Positions 1-9,499 of a stretch of DNA of 64,000 nucleotides are shown in pieces. The stretch is from contig CP091725.1 of the NCBI GenBank assembly GCA_022009815.1, positions 1-64,000 on the forward strand. The letters run 5' to 3'. A model generated the notes under the pieces. It did no database searches, was not told where the DNA came from, and worked only from the letters and a program-made list of their open reading frames with translations. A program made the position numbers and the translations under genes. Position 1 is the stretch's first letter, and each line of letters starts with the position of its first letter. This DNA is from Bacteroidales bacterium. Its GTDB lineage: Bacteria > Bacteroidota > Bacteroidia > Bacteroidales > Muribaculaceae.

Positions 1-1
1 C

Positions 2-1705
2 CTTATGGCTTGGTTCCCGGGGCAGGAATGCGGCGACGCCGTCGCTGATGTGATTTCGGGAAAAGTTTGTCCATCGGGCAGATTGCCTATGACTTTCCCT
101 ATCAAGTATTCCAACATCCCTTCGTCTAAAAATTATCCTTATGTAGGACAAACAGAGGGTAAGAATTTCGACTTCACGAACTATGAGGAGGACATCTGGG
201 TGGGATACCGCTATTTCTCGACTGCCAAACGCGGAGTGTCGTTTCCTTTCGGTTTCGGACTCAGCTATACGGAATTCTCATATTCCAAGCCTAAAATCTC
301 AAAATCGGGCGACAAATACGTTGTCGCTGCAACAATCAAGAACACGGGCAATGTTGCCGGAAGCGAGGTTGTCCAACTTTATGTCAAAGCGCCTGTCGAC
401 GCCAGCATCGCCGTGAAACCGGAATCTGAGCTTAAAGCATTTGCCAAGACAAAGCTGCTCGCTCCCGGCGAAAGCGAGACCGTAAGACTCTCGTTCAGCG
501 AACGCGACATTGCTTCTTTCGACGAAGCGGCGTCAGCATGGTCGACAGCAAAAGGCATCTACATCGTGCAACTGCGCAAATCGGCTGACCCAGAATCAAG
601 CATCTGCGCTTCTTCGTTCAAAATCAACAAAAGAAAGCAATGGACTGTGGAAAATATTCTGGCTCCGGTAGAACCCGTAAACGTTATGAAATGCGACTCT
701 GTCCAGGAATATCCTAAGAACAAGATCCGCGACCTGGCACTGATTTATCAAGGCGGGGCACGACGCATCGACTGGACTGAAGAGCAACTGCTGCCATACG
801 TCACCCACCAGTTTGCCGACCGCCACCGCGAATGGCTCTTCGACGGATTTCTATTCCTTGATTTCGACGACGGCATGGGACACACATTCATTCCGCGATA
901 CGGGATGCTAAACGCAAGAAAGCAGGAATGGACATGGTATCTCGACCGTCTGTTTGAACAGGGAAAGTCGCTCGACGCTCTCGACAAGTGCATCGGCAAC
1001 ATGATTGACTCTATCGGAAATCCAGGATTCAAGCATAAAGTGGTGCTGTCAATTCCTACCCCGATTGCCGGACAGACCGACTGGGGAGAACTTGGCGGCA
1101 GAAAACTGATTTTCGACAACTATGGCGACCGTTCAGCCGCGGCTGTCTGGTTTATCGACCAGCTGGTGGCTCACTTCAACGCCGCCGGCTACAAGAATAT
1201 TGAGCTGTCGGGACTTTATTGGGTCGATGAAGACATCTGCCACACCAAAGATTTGGTGAAGCACATCGCGCCTGCTGTCCACGCCAAAGGTCTTGAATTT
1301 ATTTGGATTCCATACTACAAGGCGCGTGGCTACGACCGTTGGAAAGAATTGGGCTTCGATTTCGCATACTATCAGCCCAACCATTTCTTCGACAAGTCTA
1401 TCCCCGACTCGCGACTTGACGACGCCTGTGAGGAAGCGTTGAGTCTGGGCATGGCAATGGAATTTGAGTGCGACTCAAAGGCGCTGTTCAACGCCGACGA
1501 CTCTTCTTATTCCCGCATGCAGGCATATATCGACGCTTTCCGGCGCCATAATGTGTTTGCCTCGTCATCCATCGCCTACTACACTGGCAGCAAGGCGCTG
1601 ATAGATATGGTAAAGAATCCGTCGGCCGAGAATCAAGCGATTATGGACGAATTGGCGAAATTAATAGTCGACCGCCGAAAAAACAAGAACCTTGATGTCA
1701 AGTAA
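2..1705 (+). CDS. GH3 beta-glycosidase C-terminal part fused to a DUF4855-like domain (5' end outside window)
   Basis: The reading frame is open from base 2, so the true start lies upstream and the visible ATG at 5 is internal. The first ~95 residues match the C-terminal domain of family 3 glycoside hydrolases (SGRLPMTFP, then GYRYF and FPFGFGLSYT), followed by the fibronectin-III-like domain usual in GH3 enzymes (about residues 95-205). From about residue 235 to the end there is a second, unrelated domain that resembles DUF4855 (LALIYQGG, FLFLDFDDG, LSGLYWVDED, QPNHFF). GH3 enzymes release terminal sugars from oligosaccharides; the DUF4855 part is probably carbohydrate-related, as it usually sits beside glycan-degrading genes. 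The catalytic aspartate region is not in the window. Fusion of the two domains is uncommon. The next gene starts 2 bases after the stop, suggesting one transcript. Confidence 0.85.
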   Translation, partial: LMAWFPGQECGDAVADVISGKVCPSGRLPMTFPIKYSNIPSSKNYPYVGQTEGKNFDFTNYEEDIWVGYRYFSTAKRGVSFPFGFGLSYTEFSYSKPKISKSGDKYVVAATIKNTGNVAGSEVVQLYVKAPVDASIAVKPESELKAFAKTKLLAPGESETVRLSFSERDIASFDEAASAWSTAKGIYIVQLRKSADPESSICASSFKINKRKQWTVENILAPVEPVNVMKCDSVQEYPKNKIRDLALIYQGGARRIDWTEEQLLPYVTHQFADRHREWLFDGFLFLDFDDGMGHTFIPRYGMLNARKQEWTWYLDRLFEQGKSLDALDKCIGNMIDSIGNPGFKHKVVLSIPTPIAGQTDWGELGGRKLIFDNYGDRSAAAVWFIDQLVAHFNAAGYKNIELSGLYWVDEDICHTKDLVKHIAPAVHAKGLEFIWIPYYKARGYDRWKELGFDFAYYQPNHFFDKSIPDSRLDDACEEALSLGMAMEFECDSKALFNADDSSYSRMQAYIDAFRRHNVFASSSIAYYTGSKALIDMVKNPSAENQAIMDELAKLIVDRRKNKNLDVK

Positions 1706-1707
1706 AT

Positions 1708-2670
1708 ATGCATAAATCAATTCTTGCACTAATTTTAGCTATATCATTTTTCCCCACCAAAGCCATGAAAGTGGCTTTGGATGGGGAATTTTTGGCTATA
1801 GAGTCACGGCTGGAAAGCTGCCACAGCATCAGATATGAATTCAGCCGATGCATGGCAAACCATATATACACGTTCAGCCGTGTGCTTGTCGACTCCGTTG
1901 TCGTCAATGAGGCGACAAGCGACAATATCGGACCTTTTTTAATCGAAAACAGCGGCTGGACGGGCGGAAACCATCTGCTCTCCGACGGTTCTCCTTCTGC
2001 CCGCACCGACAGCATATCCATCCATAACGAGAGGGGCGAACGGCTGGGCGACGGCTTTCGTGGCGATGCGGAGTGCGTCACCATACGCGTGGTCAACTCT
2101 CTTCTCAACCCATTGGAACCCGACAAGAAGTTCTGCACGGAAACCGTTTGCTACAGCATCTGCGGCAACAGTATACAAGTCTGCGCCACGCACAGCTACG
2201 CCAACGTCAATCCCCTTAAAATCAGCCGATATTACGGCATGCAGTCAATGATGGTCGGCGAAACGGAGATTCTTACGCCCGGCGGCAAATACAGCCGCTG
2301 GACACCAATCGATTCGGTCGACAGATTTACCCGCAAATCAGCGCCGCGGTTTCATCAATTCATCGAGAAGTCGGACGTATGCCATGCTGCAGCCTATATG
2401 ACTGAAAAAGGTATCGGCGACAGGCATCTTGTCGCCCCCGACGATTTTGTATTCATCGGCAACTCGTGGAGCAAGTCGTACCACAAGCTCATCGGCGACG
2501 CGACAGTTAAAAACGGCGACAAAACACAATGGGAGGGAATCTACACTTGGTTTATCAGCCCACTCTACTCCAATCCGGAATATTTTTCTTATCTTGGCTG
2601 CATGAATGGCAGACGTGTCATTTTCTGCCACAAAAAGACAACTGACCACATAACCTACTGTAAACAATGA
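1708..2670 (+). CDS. Secreted protein of unknown function
   Basis: 320 residues. The first ~20 residues form a hydrophobic signal peptide (LALILAISFF) ending near TKA, so the mature protein is probably periplasmic or exported. The rest is beta-rich with many aromatic residues and several cysteines (around residues 130-165 and near the C terminus), but I do not recognise a family. It begins 2 bases after the GH3-DUF4855 gene and its stop overlaps the start of the EEP hydrolase gene by 4 bases (ATGA), so the three are probably one operon. By context a role in glycan or polymer handling is possible, but nothing in the sequence shows it. Confidence 0.75.
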   Translation: MHKSILALILAISFFPTKAMKVALDGEFLAIESRLESCHSIRYEFSRCMANHIYTFSRVLVDSVVVNEATSDNIGPFLIENSGWTGGNHLLSDGSPSARTDSISIHNERGERLGDGFRGDAECVTIRVVNSLLNPLEPDKKFCTETVCYSICGNSIQVCATHSYANVNPLKISRYYGMQSMMVGETEILTPGGKYSRWTPIDSVDRFTRKSAPRFHQFIEKSDVCHAAAYMTEKGIGDRHLVAPDDFVFIGNSWSKSYHKLIGDATVKNGDKTQWEGIYTWFISPLYSNPEYFSYLGCMNGRRVIFCHKKTTDHITYCKQ

Positions 2671-3458
2671 ACATCAAAAGAATCGTTCTACTAAGCATTG
2701 TCGCTTGCCTGACAGTGCTTTTTCAACAAGTTGACGCTGCTGAAAAGGATTTGGTTGTGATGACATACAACATCCGTGCCGGAAGCCTTACCACCATCGA
2801 CACCCTTGCAGAGATGATAAAATCCCAAAATCCTGATTTCGTAGCGCTGCAGGAAGTGGACGTTATGACAAAACGTGCCAATGCCCCGAATATGAACGGG
2901 CGCAATATCGTCTCCGAACTGGCGGCGAAAACCGATATGTTCGGATATTTCGGACGCACTTTGAATTTTGCCGGCGGCTATTACGGCATTGCCATCCTTT
3001 CACGCTATCCTTGCTTGTCGATGCAACGGTTCATGCTCCCGAATCCGCTGAAGACAGAACAACGGGCACTGCTGCTCGGAACGTTTGAGGTTGACGGTAT
3101 GCCTGAAGTCGCCTTCGCATGCACTCACCTTGACGTGAAAAGCGTTGAGACAAGAGCGCTGCAAGCCGATTTTGTGCTCGACAAGATTGCAGGCTGCAAT
3201 GCGGACATCGCCATCATAGGCGGTGACTTCAACGCCACGCCCAACGAGCCGTGCGCGGAGAAATTCTGCAATGCGATGGTCAACATTTCAGATTCCATGC
3301 CGACATTCCCTGCCGACGTGCCCGACAGAAAAATCGACTATCTGTTCATGCTGCCCAACAACAACATCAAGGCTACGGGATGCCGGGTAATCGACCTTCC
3401 CGTTCAATTGTCCGACCATCGCGCCGTGACCGCCACGATAAAAGTTGACTGTTACTGA
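2667..3458 (+). CDS. Endonuclease/exonuclease/phosphatase-fold hydrolase, exported
   Basis: 263 residues with a signal peptide (about 1-24, ending VDA). The EEP fold signatures appear in order: MTYNIRAG, LQEVD (metal-binding Glu), the central THLD, GGDFNATP (catalytic Asp/Asn) and the terminal SDHRAV carrying the conserved Asp-His pair. All key residues are present, so it should be an active Mg-dependent phosphoesterase. Substrates in this superfamily range from nucleic acids to sugar phosphates and phospholipids, and the exported position next to a glycosidase gives no decisive clue. The stop codon overlaps the convergent miaA gene by 7 bases. Confidence 0.88.
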   Translation: MNIKRIVLLSIVACLTVLFQQVDAAEKDLVVMTYNIRAGSLTTIDTLAEMIKSQNPDFVALQEVDVMTKRANAPNMNGRNIVSELAAKTDMFGYFGRTLNFAGGYYGIAILSRYPCLSMQRFMLPNPLKTEQRALLLGTFEVDGMPEVAFACTHLDVKSVETRALQADFVLDKIAGCNADIAIIGGDFNATPNEPCAEKFCNAMVNISDSMPTFPADVPDRKIDYLFMLPNNNIKATGCRVIDLPVQLSDHRAVTATIKVDCY

Positions 3459-4360
3459 CGCTGCATCATGCCCACCACGGCTTCGGCGAAATCCGCGTCA
3501 GGCATATCGTATGGCAGCCAATTTATCTTGAAGCCGCGACGTTCCATGCCGCGGAACCACGTCATCTGCCTCTTGGCAAACTGATGGATGGCTATCTCAA
3601 GCTGGCTCACCATCTCGTCATACGTCAGCTGCCCGGTAGCATACGCTGTGACAAATTTATATTCAAGTCCGTAGTATGTCAAATCATCGGCTGCCACTCC
3701 GCTGTCAAGCAGACGACGTATCTCGTCGACCATTCCCTCTTCCAGCCTGGCATGCAGACGCTCCGTTATGCGGCGGCGGCGCGCCTCTCTATCGATGTCT
3801 ACCCCCACAATCAGCGCATTTTCAACGGGATGAGGCTCTGCCTTCTGCGCAATGTCGGGATTGTCAATGTAATAACGCTGTATCTCGATGGCGCGGATTG
3901 CCCGCTTCTTGGTGTCGACGTCGGTGGTATTGTGCAAGGTTTTCATTTCCTCAAGCATCGCCGTCAAATCTTCAAGCGTGTATGCCTCCAACCGCTCCCG
4001 CAACGCCTTGTTTTCAGGCACCTCAGGCAAGCGCACACCTTTCAGATAAGACTCCACATAAAGACCCGTTCCGCCACACACAATGGGCTGATTGCCCCGT
4101 TGGCGTATTTCAGCAACCGCCTTGTCGCAGTCGCGCAGATACTCATAGAGGTTGTATTTATATCCGGCAGGACAGATGTCAATCAAATGATACGGAACCG
4201 TGCCATACTCTTCCAAATCTTTCCCTGTTCCGATATCCATGCCTCGGTACAACTGGCGCGAGTCGGCGCTTATAATCTCGCCGCCTATCCGCTTTGCCAA
4301 AGCCACGGCCTTATGGGTTTTTCCCGACGCTGTAGGTCCTACAATCGCTATCAATTCCAT
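3452..4360 (-). CDS. miaA: tRNA dimethylallyltransferase MiaA
   Basis: 302 residues, normal length. MiaA transfers the dimethylallyl group of DMAPP to N6 of A37 in tRNAs reading UNN codons. Visible motifs are the P-loop GPTASGKT at residues ~7-14, DSRQLYRGMDIGTGK, LIDICPAGYKYNLYEY, VCGGTGLYVESYLKG, and the C-terminal RQMTWFRG. It is convergent with the EEP gene (7-base overlap). The next minus-strand gene upstream ends 15 bases before its start, so the two may be cotranscribed. No frameshift was seen. Confidence 0.97.
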   Translation of the reverse strand: MELIAIVGPTASGKTHKAVALAKRIGGEIISADSRQLYRGMDIGTGKDLEEYGTVPYHLIDICPAGYKYNLYEYLRDCDKAVAEIRQRGNQPIVCGGTGLYVESYLKGVRLPEVPENKALRERLEAYTLEDLTAMLEEMKTLHNTTDVDTKKRAIRAIEIQRYYIDNPDIAQKAEPHPVENALIVGVDIDREARRRRITERLHARLEEGMVDEIRRLLDSGVAADDLTYYGLEYKFVTAYATGQLTYDEMVSQLEIAIHQFAKRQMTWFRGMERRGFKINWLPYDMPDADFAEAVVGMMQRQ

Positions 4361-4375
4361 CTTGTCAATTTCTTG

Positions 4376-5631
4376 TTAAATCAAGCCCTCCACATACTGA
4401 TACCACGCTCTGCGCAAGGCAAAAAAAGTCAAATCCTTATTAAATCTCGACAATAGCATCCACCGGCTATCGTTGAAATCCACATCGGTGGTGCGCAACT
4501 CCCGGAAAGCAAACTTTGGCTTATAGCCCTCCAGCTCCACAAGCTTCTTGCCGCTCAAATCATAAACTTTGCTCGTCTGCATCACGGTGTAGATGCGATG
4601 CAGCTCGGCACACAGCAGCCGTGCCAATTCGTTTCCATACTTCCGTTCCACGGCTTCCCTGCCAAACCATGCGGCATTCGCCACATCGACGCGCTTGTCT
4701 ACGAAACACAGATAATGTTCTATGCAGCGGTGGTTGATCGTGTCCACGGTGCTGTAGCAGAATCTAACCCCTCTGCCTACGAGGCGCATTGCCGTGTCGA
4801 CCGACAACTGCTCCGTGTATGGCTCATAGCAGCTGTAAGGCGTGTCAAGGCCTTTCTCTCCTTGTGCCAGCAGCATTCCGCCATCGTCGACGACCAGCAC
4901 CCGCACAAGCTTGAATTTCCTCCATACGGCATTGTTGATCTTTCTTTTTCCGCGCTTATCCTCCCCAACACGAAATATCGCGACCGCACATAGGCTGTGT
5001 CTGCCACCACAAGGCTAAGCGGGATATAGATATACACCATCCTAACGATAACCGGGGAAAATTGCCAATATGCCTCCGCTATGCGGAACGCTACGGTAAG
5101 AATGAAAATGGTGCTAAACAACGCCTGCATCCGGCGCACCAGATAGCCGTTCTCTCTGTCATACACATGCCCAAGAACGCTGCGCTCCTGTGGCAATCCC
5201 CGTTTAAGCATGCATTCGCGACAGAATGTGGTGCTCCACATGCGAGGATACATCAGCCACAACACGATCAAGCTGAAAAGCGACACATAGAGCGATGCCC
5301 GGCTCTGCACTGCTGCCAACAACGGACCGCCGAGAGTATGCCTCGACGTGATGCTGACTGCCACTACAAGCAGCATGAACACAGTAAAGACAAGCAATAT
5401 CCGCGCTGCGATATATGGAAACACCGCACAACGCTGCAACGACTTGAAGCGTTCATGGCGCACATAGCAGAACAGCAGCAACGCCAATATCAGCGCCGTC
5501 AACGGCAATGTTCCGTTTCCGCCGAGCAATGGAATAATTGGGACGATGCCCAAGAGTATCGTCCCAATCGAGTAGTTCTTCCAGATTTCAGAAATCGAAC
5601 AACTGCAGATGCTATGTAGTTTTCTGCTCAA
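4376..5631 (-). CDS. Multi-helix membrane protein with a soluble C-terminal domain, unknown function (apparent frameshift)
   Basis: Two overlapping frames join into one product of about 415 residues. The N-terminal ~200 residues hold five or six hydrophobic segments (for example TILLGIVPIIPLL, LILALLLFCYV, ILLVFTVFMLLVVAVSI). The C-terminal ~200 residues are soluble and start near VRVLVVDDGGMLLAQ; the run of strands is faintly Nudix-like, but no Nudix box is present, so I assign no function. The frames meet near 4,945 in TTGGGGAGG, where one base appears to be missing. The start used is a TTG four bases past the DPP IV stop; no better ATG exists nearby. Its position between miaA and the peptidase gene suggests one minus-strand transcript. 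Confidence 0.6.
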
Positions 5632-5634
5632 TAT

Positions 5635-7810
5635 CTACTTTTTCAGATTCCGATTGAAATAGTCCAATAATTTCGTATAAAGCGCCAAGCGCGTCTCACA
5701 TCCGTTGATGAAGTGGTTCTTATTAGGATAAACCATCATGTCAAGGATTTTGTTCTGCGACGTTGCCTCCGAAACAAATTCAAACGTGTTTGCGATATGC
5801 ACGTTGTCGTCGGCGGTGCCCGACACAATCAGCAGATTGCCTTTGAGGTTCTTGATTCTGCCAAGCGTCGAGCTTGCATCGTAGCCCACGGAGTTCTGCT
5901 GCGGTGTGAGCATGAATCTTTCAGTATAGACGGAGTCATAGAGACTCCAGTCGGTCACTGGTGCCACTGCGATGCCGGCTGCATAGGGATTGCCGGGAGC
6001 GGTCATCGCCATCAGTGTCTCATATCCTCCGAAACTCCATCCGAAAATGCCTATCTTCGATGCGTCGACATAAGGCAGCGACGCCACATAACGAGCGGCG
6101 GCAATCTGGTCCTCTGTCTCGTATTTGCCTAAGTTCTTATAAACCACCGATGCAAACTTTGCCCCGGAATCCCGTGCCTCGACCGTCGACACAAACCACA
6201 AGATAACCCTGTGTGGCGGCGTAGTCGAGCCAATCTATGCTCCATTTGTTTTTCACGAGCTGCGAACACGGTCCGCTGTACTGGTACATGATAACCGGAT
6301 ATTTCTGCGACTCGTTGAAGCTTGCAGGTTTTATCATATAGCCATTGAGCGTCTCGCCGGCGCTTGTCATCGTGAAGAATGTCTTTTCTGGCACATTGCG
6401 GAAGCGGTCGGCGTATTCGCGGTTTGCCTCTATCTCGCGCACCTCCTTGCCTTTCGATGTGAAAAGGCTATATGTGTCTGGAGTATTTACGTCGCTGAAA
6501 TTCTGCACATAATAAGTGAACGATGCATTAAACTGCGCGCTGCTTGTGCCTTCTTTTGGCGACAATATCGTCGACACGCCTTTGGCGTCGACCGAAGCCA
6601 CCACACGGTTAAGAGCGCCTGTCTGCGTCGACTGATAATAATAGCGCATAGTCGCCGGATCGTAGCCGTAGAAATCGGTGACTTCCCAATCGCCTTTTGT
6701 CACTTGCTTCATCAGGCTGCCGGCATTTGAATACTTATACAAATGGCGGAAACCGTCGCGCTCGCTCGCCACAATGAAGAACGAATCATAATAGCGCGTC
6801 ATCGATGTCAAGTCTGGGTCGATCCATGTTGTCGACTTGTCAGTGTAAATCAATTTCGCCATTGCCGACCGTGGATTGACGGCATAAAGCTTCATTTCAT
6901 TCTGGTTGCGGTTAAGTGTGTTGACCATCAATCGTTCCGGAGTCTTCCCAAATTCAATTTTATTCACATATCCATCGTAATCCAACGGCACATTCATTTC
7001 CTTCAACACACGGGTCTCTACGTCGTAACTGATTACCTTGACTTTCGAGTTGACCTCGCCAGCAACTGGATATTTATACGAGAAACTTCCAGGATAATAT
7101 TTATACTCCGGCTTCTCATCGCATGAGCCTCGATAGAGCGGCATGTCATACATCTTGACCGCCGATTCGTCCCATTTCAGAAATGCCAGAATCGAATTGT
7201 CGGGCGACCACGCGAGCGAGCTCAGCATTCCGAACTCCTCTTGATAGACCCAGTCGGGAACTCCGTTGATTATCTCATTTCGCTTGCCGTCTTTTGTCAC
7301 AGCCACCTCTGTGCCGTAGTCAAGCTTTGCAACATAGATATTGTTGTCTCTGACGAATGCCACCATACGGCTGTCTGGCGAGAACGACGGGATTTCCTGC
7401 AAGCCGTTTTCCGACAATTTCTTGATATTGTTGCGGGCTATGTCATACACATAATACGATGCCTTGAAGGAATGCCTGTAGACTGGCTCCACATCAGTGT
7501 AGAGAAGCATCAGTTTCTCATTTGGCGACAAGATGAAGCCGTCCCACGACTTGACGTCGCAGTCTCTGAGGTTGGCCGTCGACATGACCACGGCTTCCTG
7601 ACGTCCTGTCTTATAGTCGCAACGCACCACGTTTTTGCCGTCGGCGGAAAGCGTGAGATATGTTTGTCCGCTACGTTCCGACACTATTTCTGATGGCGCT
7701 GACGGCGTGGCTTCAAGCGAGCATTCGCGCAGCGTCAACGCGTGGCCCGACACCGGTGCCATACCAGCGGCTGCCACAATTGTAGACAATATAAAATTCC
7801 TGCAGTTCAT
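5635..7810 (-). CDS. Dipeptidyl peptidase IV, S9 family (apparent frameshift)
   Basis: Two frames together give a protein of about 724 residues, the usual DPP IV size. It has a signal peptide (about 1-25), a beta-propeller N-terminal domain, and a C-terminal alpha/beta hydrolase domain with the full triad: Ser in GWSFGG, Asp in GTADDNVH, His in NKNHFI. It should cleave X-Pro dipeptides from peptides in the periplasm. The frames meet near 6,145-6,160: the propeller frame reads GRGTGFRG and then runs out of register, while the other frame resumes AKFASVVYK; one base is missing beside a GGGG run. Since every catalytic residue survives, an assembly indel is more likely than a dead gene. A TAATTTTG -7 element lies 26 bases upstream of the start. 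Confidence 0.9.
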
Positions 7811-7835
7811 TTGTTATTGACTTTATTTTCTCGTG

Positions 7836-7843
7836 CAAAATTA
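7836..7843 (-). promoter_or_regulatory. Candidate -7 element for the DPP IV gene
   Basis: TAATTTTG read on the minus strand matches the Bacteroidetes TAnnTTTG element, 26 bases before the DPP IV ATG. No good TTTG sits at the usual spacing upstream, so the assignment is tentative. Confidence 0.4.
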
Positions 7844-7904
7844 GACAAAAAAACACCGATTTCCACTTACTTTTCTATAAAAAGTCGAAATTAGCCTTCT
7901 TCAC

Positions 7905-7935
7905 TTTGTTTTTAACGCAGCTTGCACTATTTTTG
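7905..7935 (+). promoter_or_regulatory. Bacteroidetes housekeeping promoter of the sialate O-acetylesterase gene
   Basis: TTTG at 7905-7908, then exactly 19 bases, then TATTTTTG at 7928-7935, a full match to the TTTG-N19-TAnnTTTG consensus. The ATG is at 7940, only four bases after the -7 element, so transcription should begin at or next to the start codon. Confidence 0.75.
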
Positions 7936-7939
7936 TTCT

Positions 7940-9370
7940 ATGAAGACATCTTTTTATTCCCTAACGAACAGACTGCTGGCGTTGGCGGCTACTCTGTTGG
8001 GCGCCTTGGGCGCAAATGCCGGAATCTCGCTTCCGGCAATCATTTCTGACAATATGGTGATGCAGCAGCACTGCAATGCGAAGCTTTGGGGCACAGCCGC
8101 TCCTGGAGAGTGTATCGACGTGACGACGACTTGGAGCGACAAGACGTATTCAGCCACCGCCGACAATTCCGGTCATTGGGAATTGAGAATTGCAACCCCA
8201 GGATGCAGCAACAGCGAGGCTTTGACATTCGCTTCGGCATCCGACACCGTTACAGTTAACGTTATGGTCGGTGAAGTGTGGCTGTGTAGCGGACAGAGCA
8301 ACATGGAGTTTCCCGTGGGCAGAAAAAATGAATGGCAAACTGGCATGAGCACTTTCGAATCCGACATACAAGATGCCGAGTATCCGATGATACACCTTTT
8401 CAAGGTCGACAAAGTTCGGTCAATCGACAAACCACGCACCGACTGCAACGGCCGTTGGATTGTGTGCAACGCTGAAAACGTATATGATTTTTCCGCCATT
8501 GCATTTGTCGTGGGGCGCGACCTTTACAACCGTCTGCACCGACCCGTAGGTATGATTTCTTGTGCATGGGGCGGCTCGCCGGCTGAATCGTGGACAAAGC
8601 GCGACGTTATGGAGAACGACCCGCTCTACGCCTCTGTCTTCCAGCAATATTCTCTCGAAAAAATGGCACCGAAACATTGGGAGCACAAAGTGCCGGGCAT
8701 GTTGTGGAACAGTATGGTGTCGCCGATACTCGGCTACACGGTGAAGGGAAACATCTGGTATCAGGGTGAATCGAATGCGTTTCGAGCCGCCGACTATCCG
8801 CAGGTGTTTACAAACATGGTGCGGTCGTGGCGCGACGAGTGGCAACAGCGGATGCCGTTCTACTGCATGATGGTGGCGCCACACTCCACTCAACCGGCGG
8901 AATTGCGCATGGCGCAGATAGACACCTGGCTAAACTGCGGAATAAAGGATATCGGGCTGGCTACGGTCATTGACCGTGGCGACAGCCTCGACCTGCATCC
9001 TCGCGACAAACTGACTGCCGGAAAGCGGCTCGCTGCCTGGGTGCTGGCTAAAGAATACTCCGTCAAAGTGCCCTACATGGGTCCTTTGGCAAAGTCTTGC
9101 CAACGCAAGGGAAATGCCATTGTTGTGAAATTCAGCTACGCCAAAGGGCTGCGATGCAACGGCAACGCTGTCAACGACCTGCAAATCGCCGGAGCCGACG
9201 GCATATTCCATCCGGCAAGCGGCAGAGTTGCTGGAGGAAAGTTGGTCGTGACATGCGATAATGTGACAGAACCTGTGGCGGTGCGCTATTGCCAAAGCAA
9301 TTATTGCGAAGGCAATCTATACAATTCCGACGACCTCCCGGCCTACCCGTTTGTTATGAAAATAGAATAG
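7940..9370 (+). CDS. Sialate O-acetylesterase, SGNH-type
   Basis: 476 residues from the ATG at 7940, which begins a clear signal peptide (KTSFYSL to about residue 28); an upstream TTG would place the promoter inside the gene. SGNH esterase signatures are complete: GEVWLCSGQSNMEF with the nucleophilic Ser, WYQGESNA, and the C-terminal DLHPRDK with the Asp-x-x-His pair. It removes O-acetyl groups from sialic acids so that sialidases can act; related family members de-acetylate other glycans. It is divergent from the DPP IV gene and has its own promoter. No other sialic acid gene is visible here. Confidence 0.93.
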   Translation: MKTSFYSLTNRLLALAATLLGALGANAGISLPAIISDNMVMQQHCNAKLWGTAAPGECIDVTTTWSDKTYSATADNSGHWELRIATPGCSNSEALTFASASDTVTVNVMVGEVWLCSGQSNMEFPVGRKNEWQTGMSTFESDIQDAEYPMIHLFKVDKVRSIDKPRTDCNGRWIVCNAENVYDFSAIAFVVGRDLYNRLHRPVGMISCAWGGSPAESWTKRDVMENDPLYASVFQQYSLEKMAPKHWEHKVPGMLWNSMVSPILGYTVKGNIWYQGESNAFRAADYPQVFTNMVRSWRDEWQQRMPFYCMMVAPHSTQPAELRMAQIDTWLNCGIKDIGLATVIDRGDSLDLHPRDKLTAGKRLAAWVLAKEYSVKVPYMGPLAKSCQRKGNAIVVKFSYAKGLRCNGNAVNDLQIAGADGIFHPASGRVAGGKLVVTCDNVTEPVAVRYCQSNYCEGNLYNSDDLPAYPFVMKIE

Positions 9371-9465
9371 AAACCACGCCGGCTTTTAGTATTTTGACAT
9401 ATATATTAGGATTTTTTCAAGTGCATAATAATGCCCTGAAATCCATATTTGTCGCATTATTTTCA

Positions 9466-9473
9466 TAACTTTG
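9466..9473 (+). promoter_or_regulatory. Candidate -7 element for the DHH phosphoesterase operon
   Basis: TAACTTTG lies 26 bases before the ATG at 9500. A TTTG at 9448-9451 is only 14 bases upstream, shorter than the usual 19-21, so the -33 element is uncertain. Confidence 0.5.
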
Positions 9474-9499
9474 CAATTCAATATTTACTAAACAGAAGA

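Noticed and set aside
3584..4456. 290-codon plus-strand ORF
   Set aside because: Antisense of miaA.
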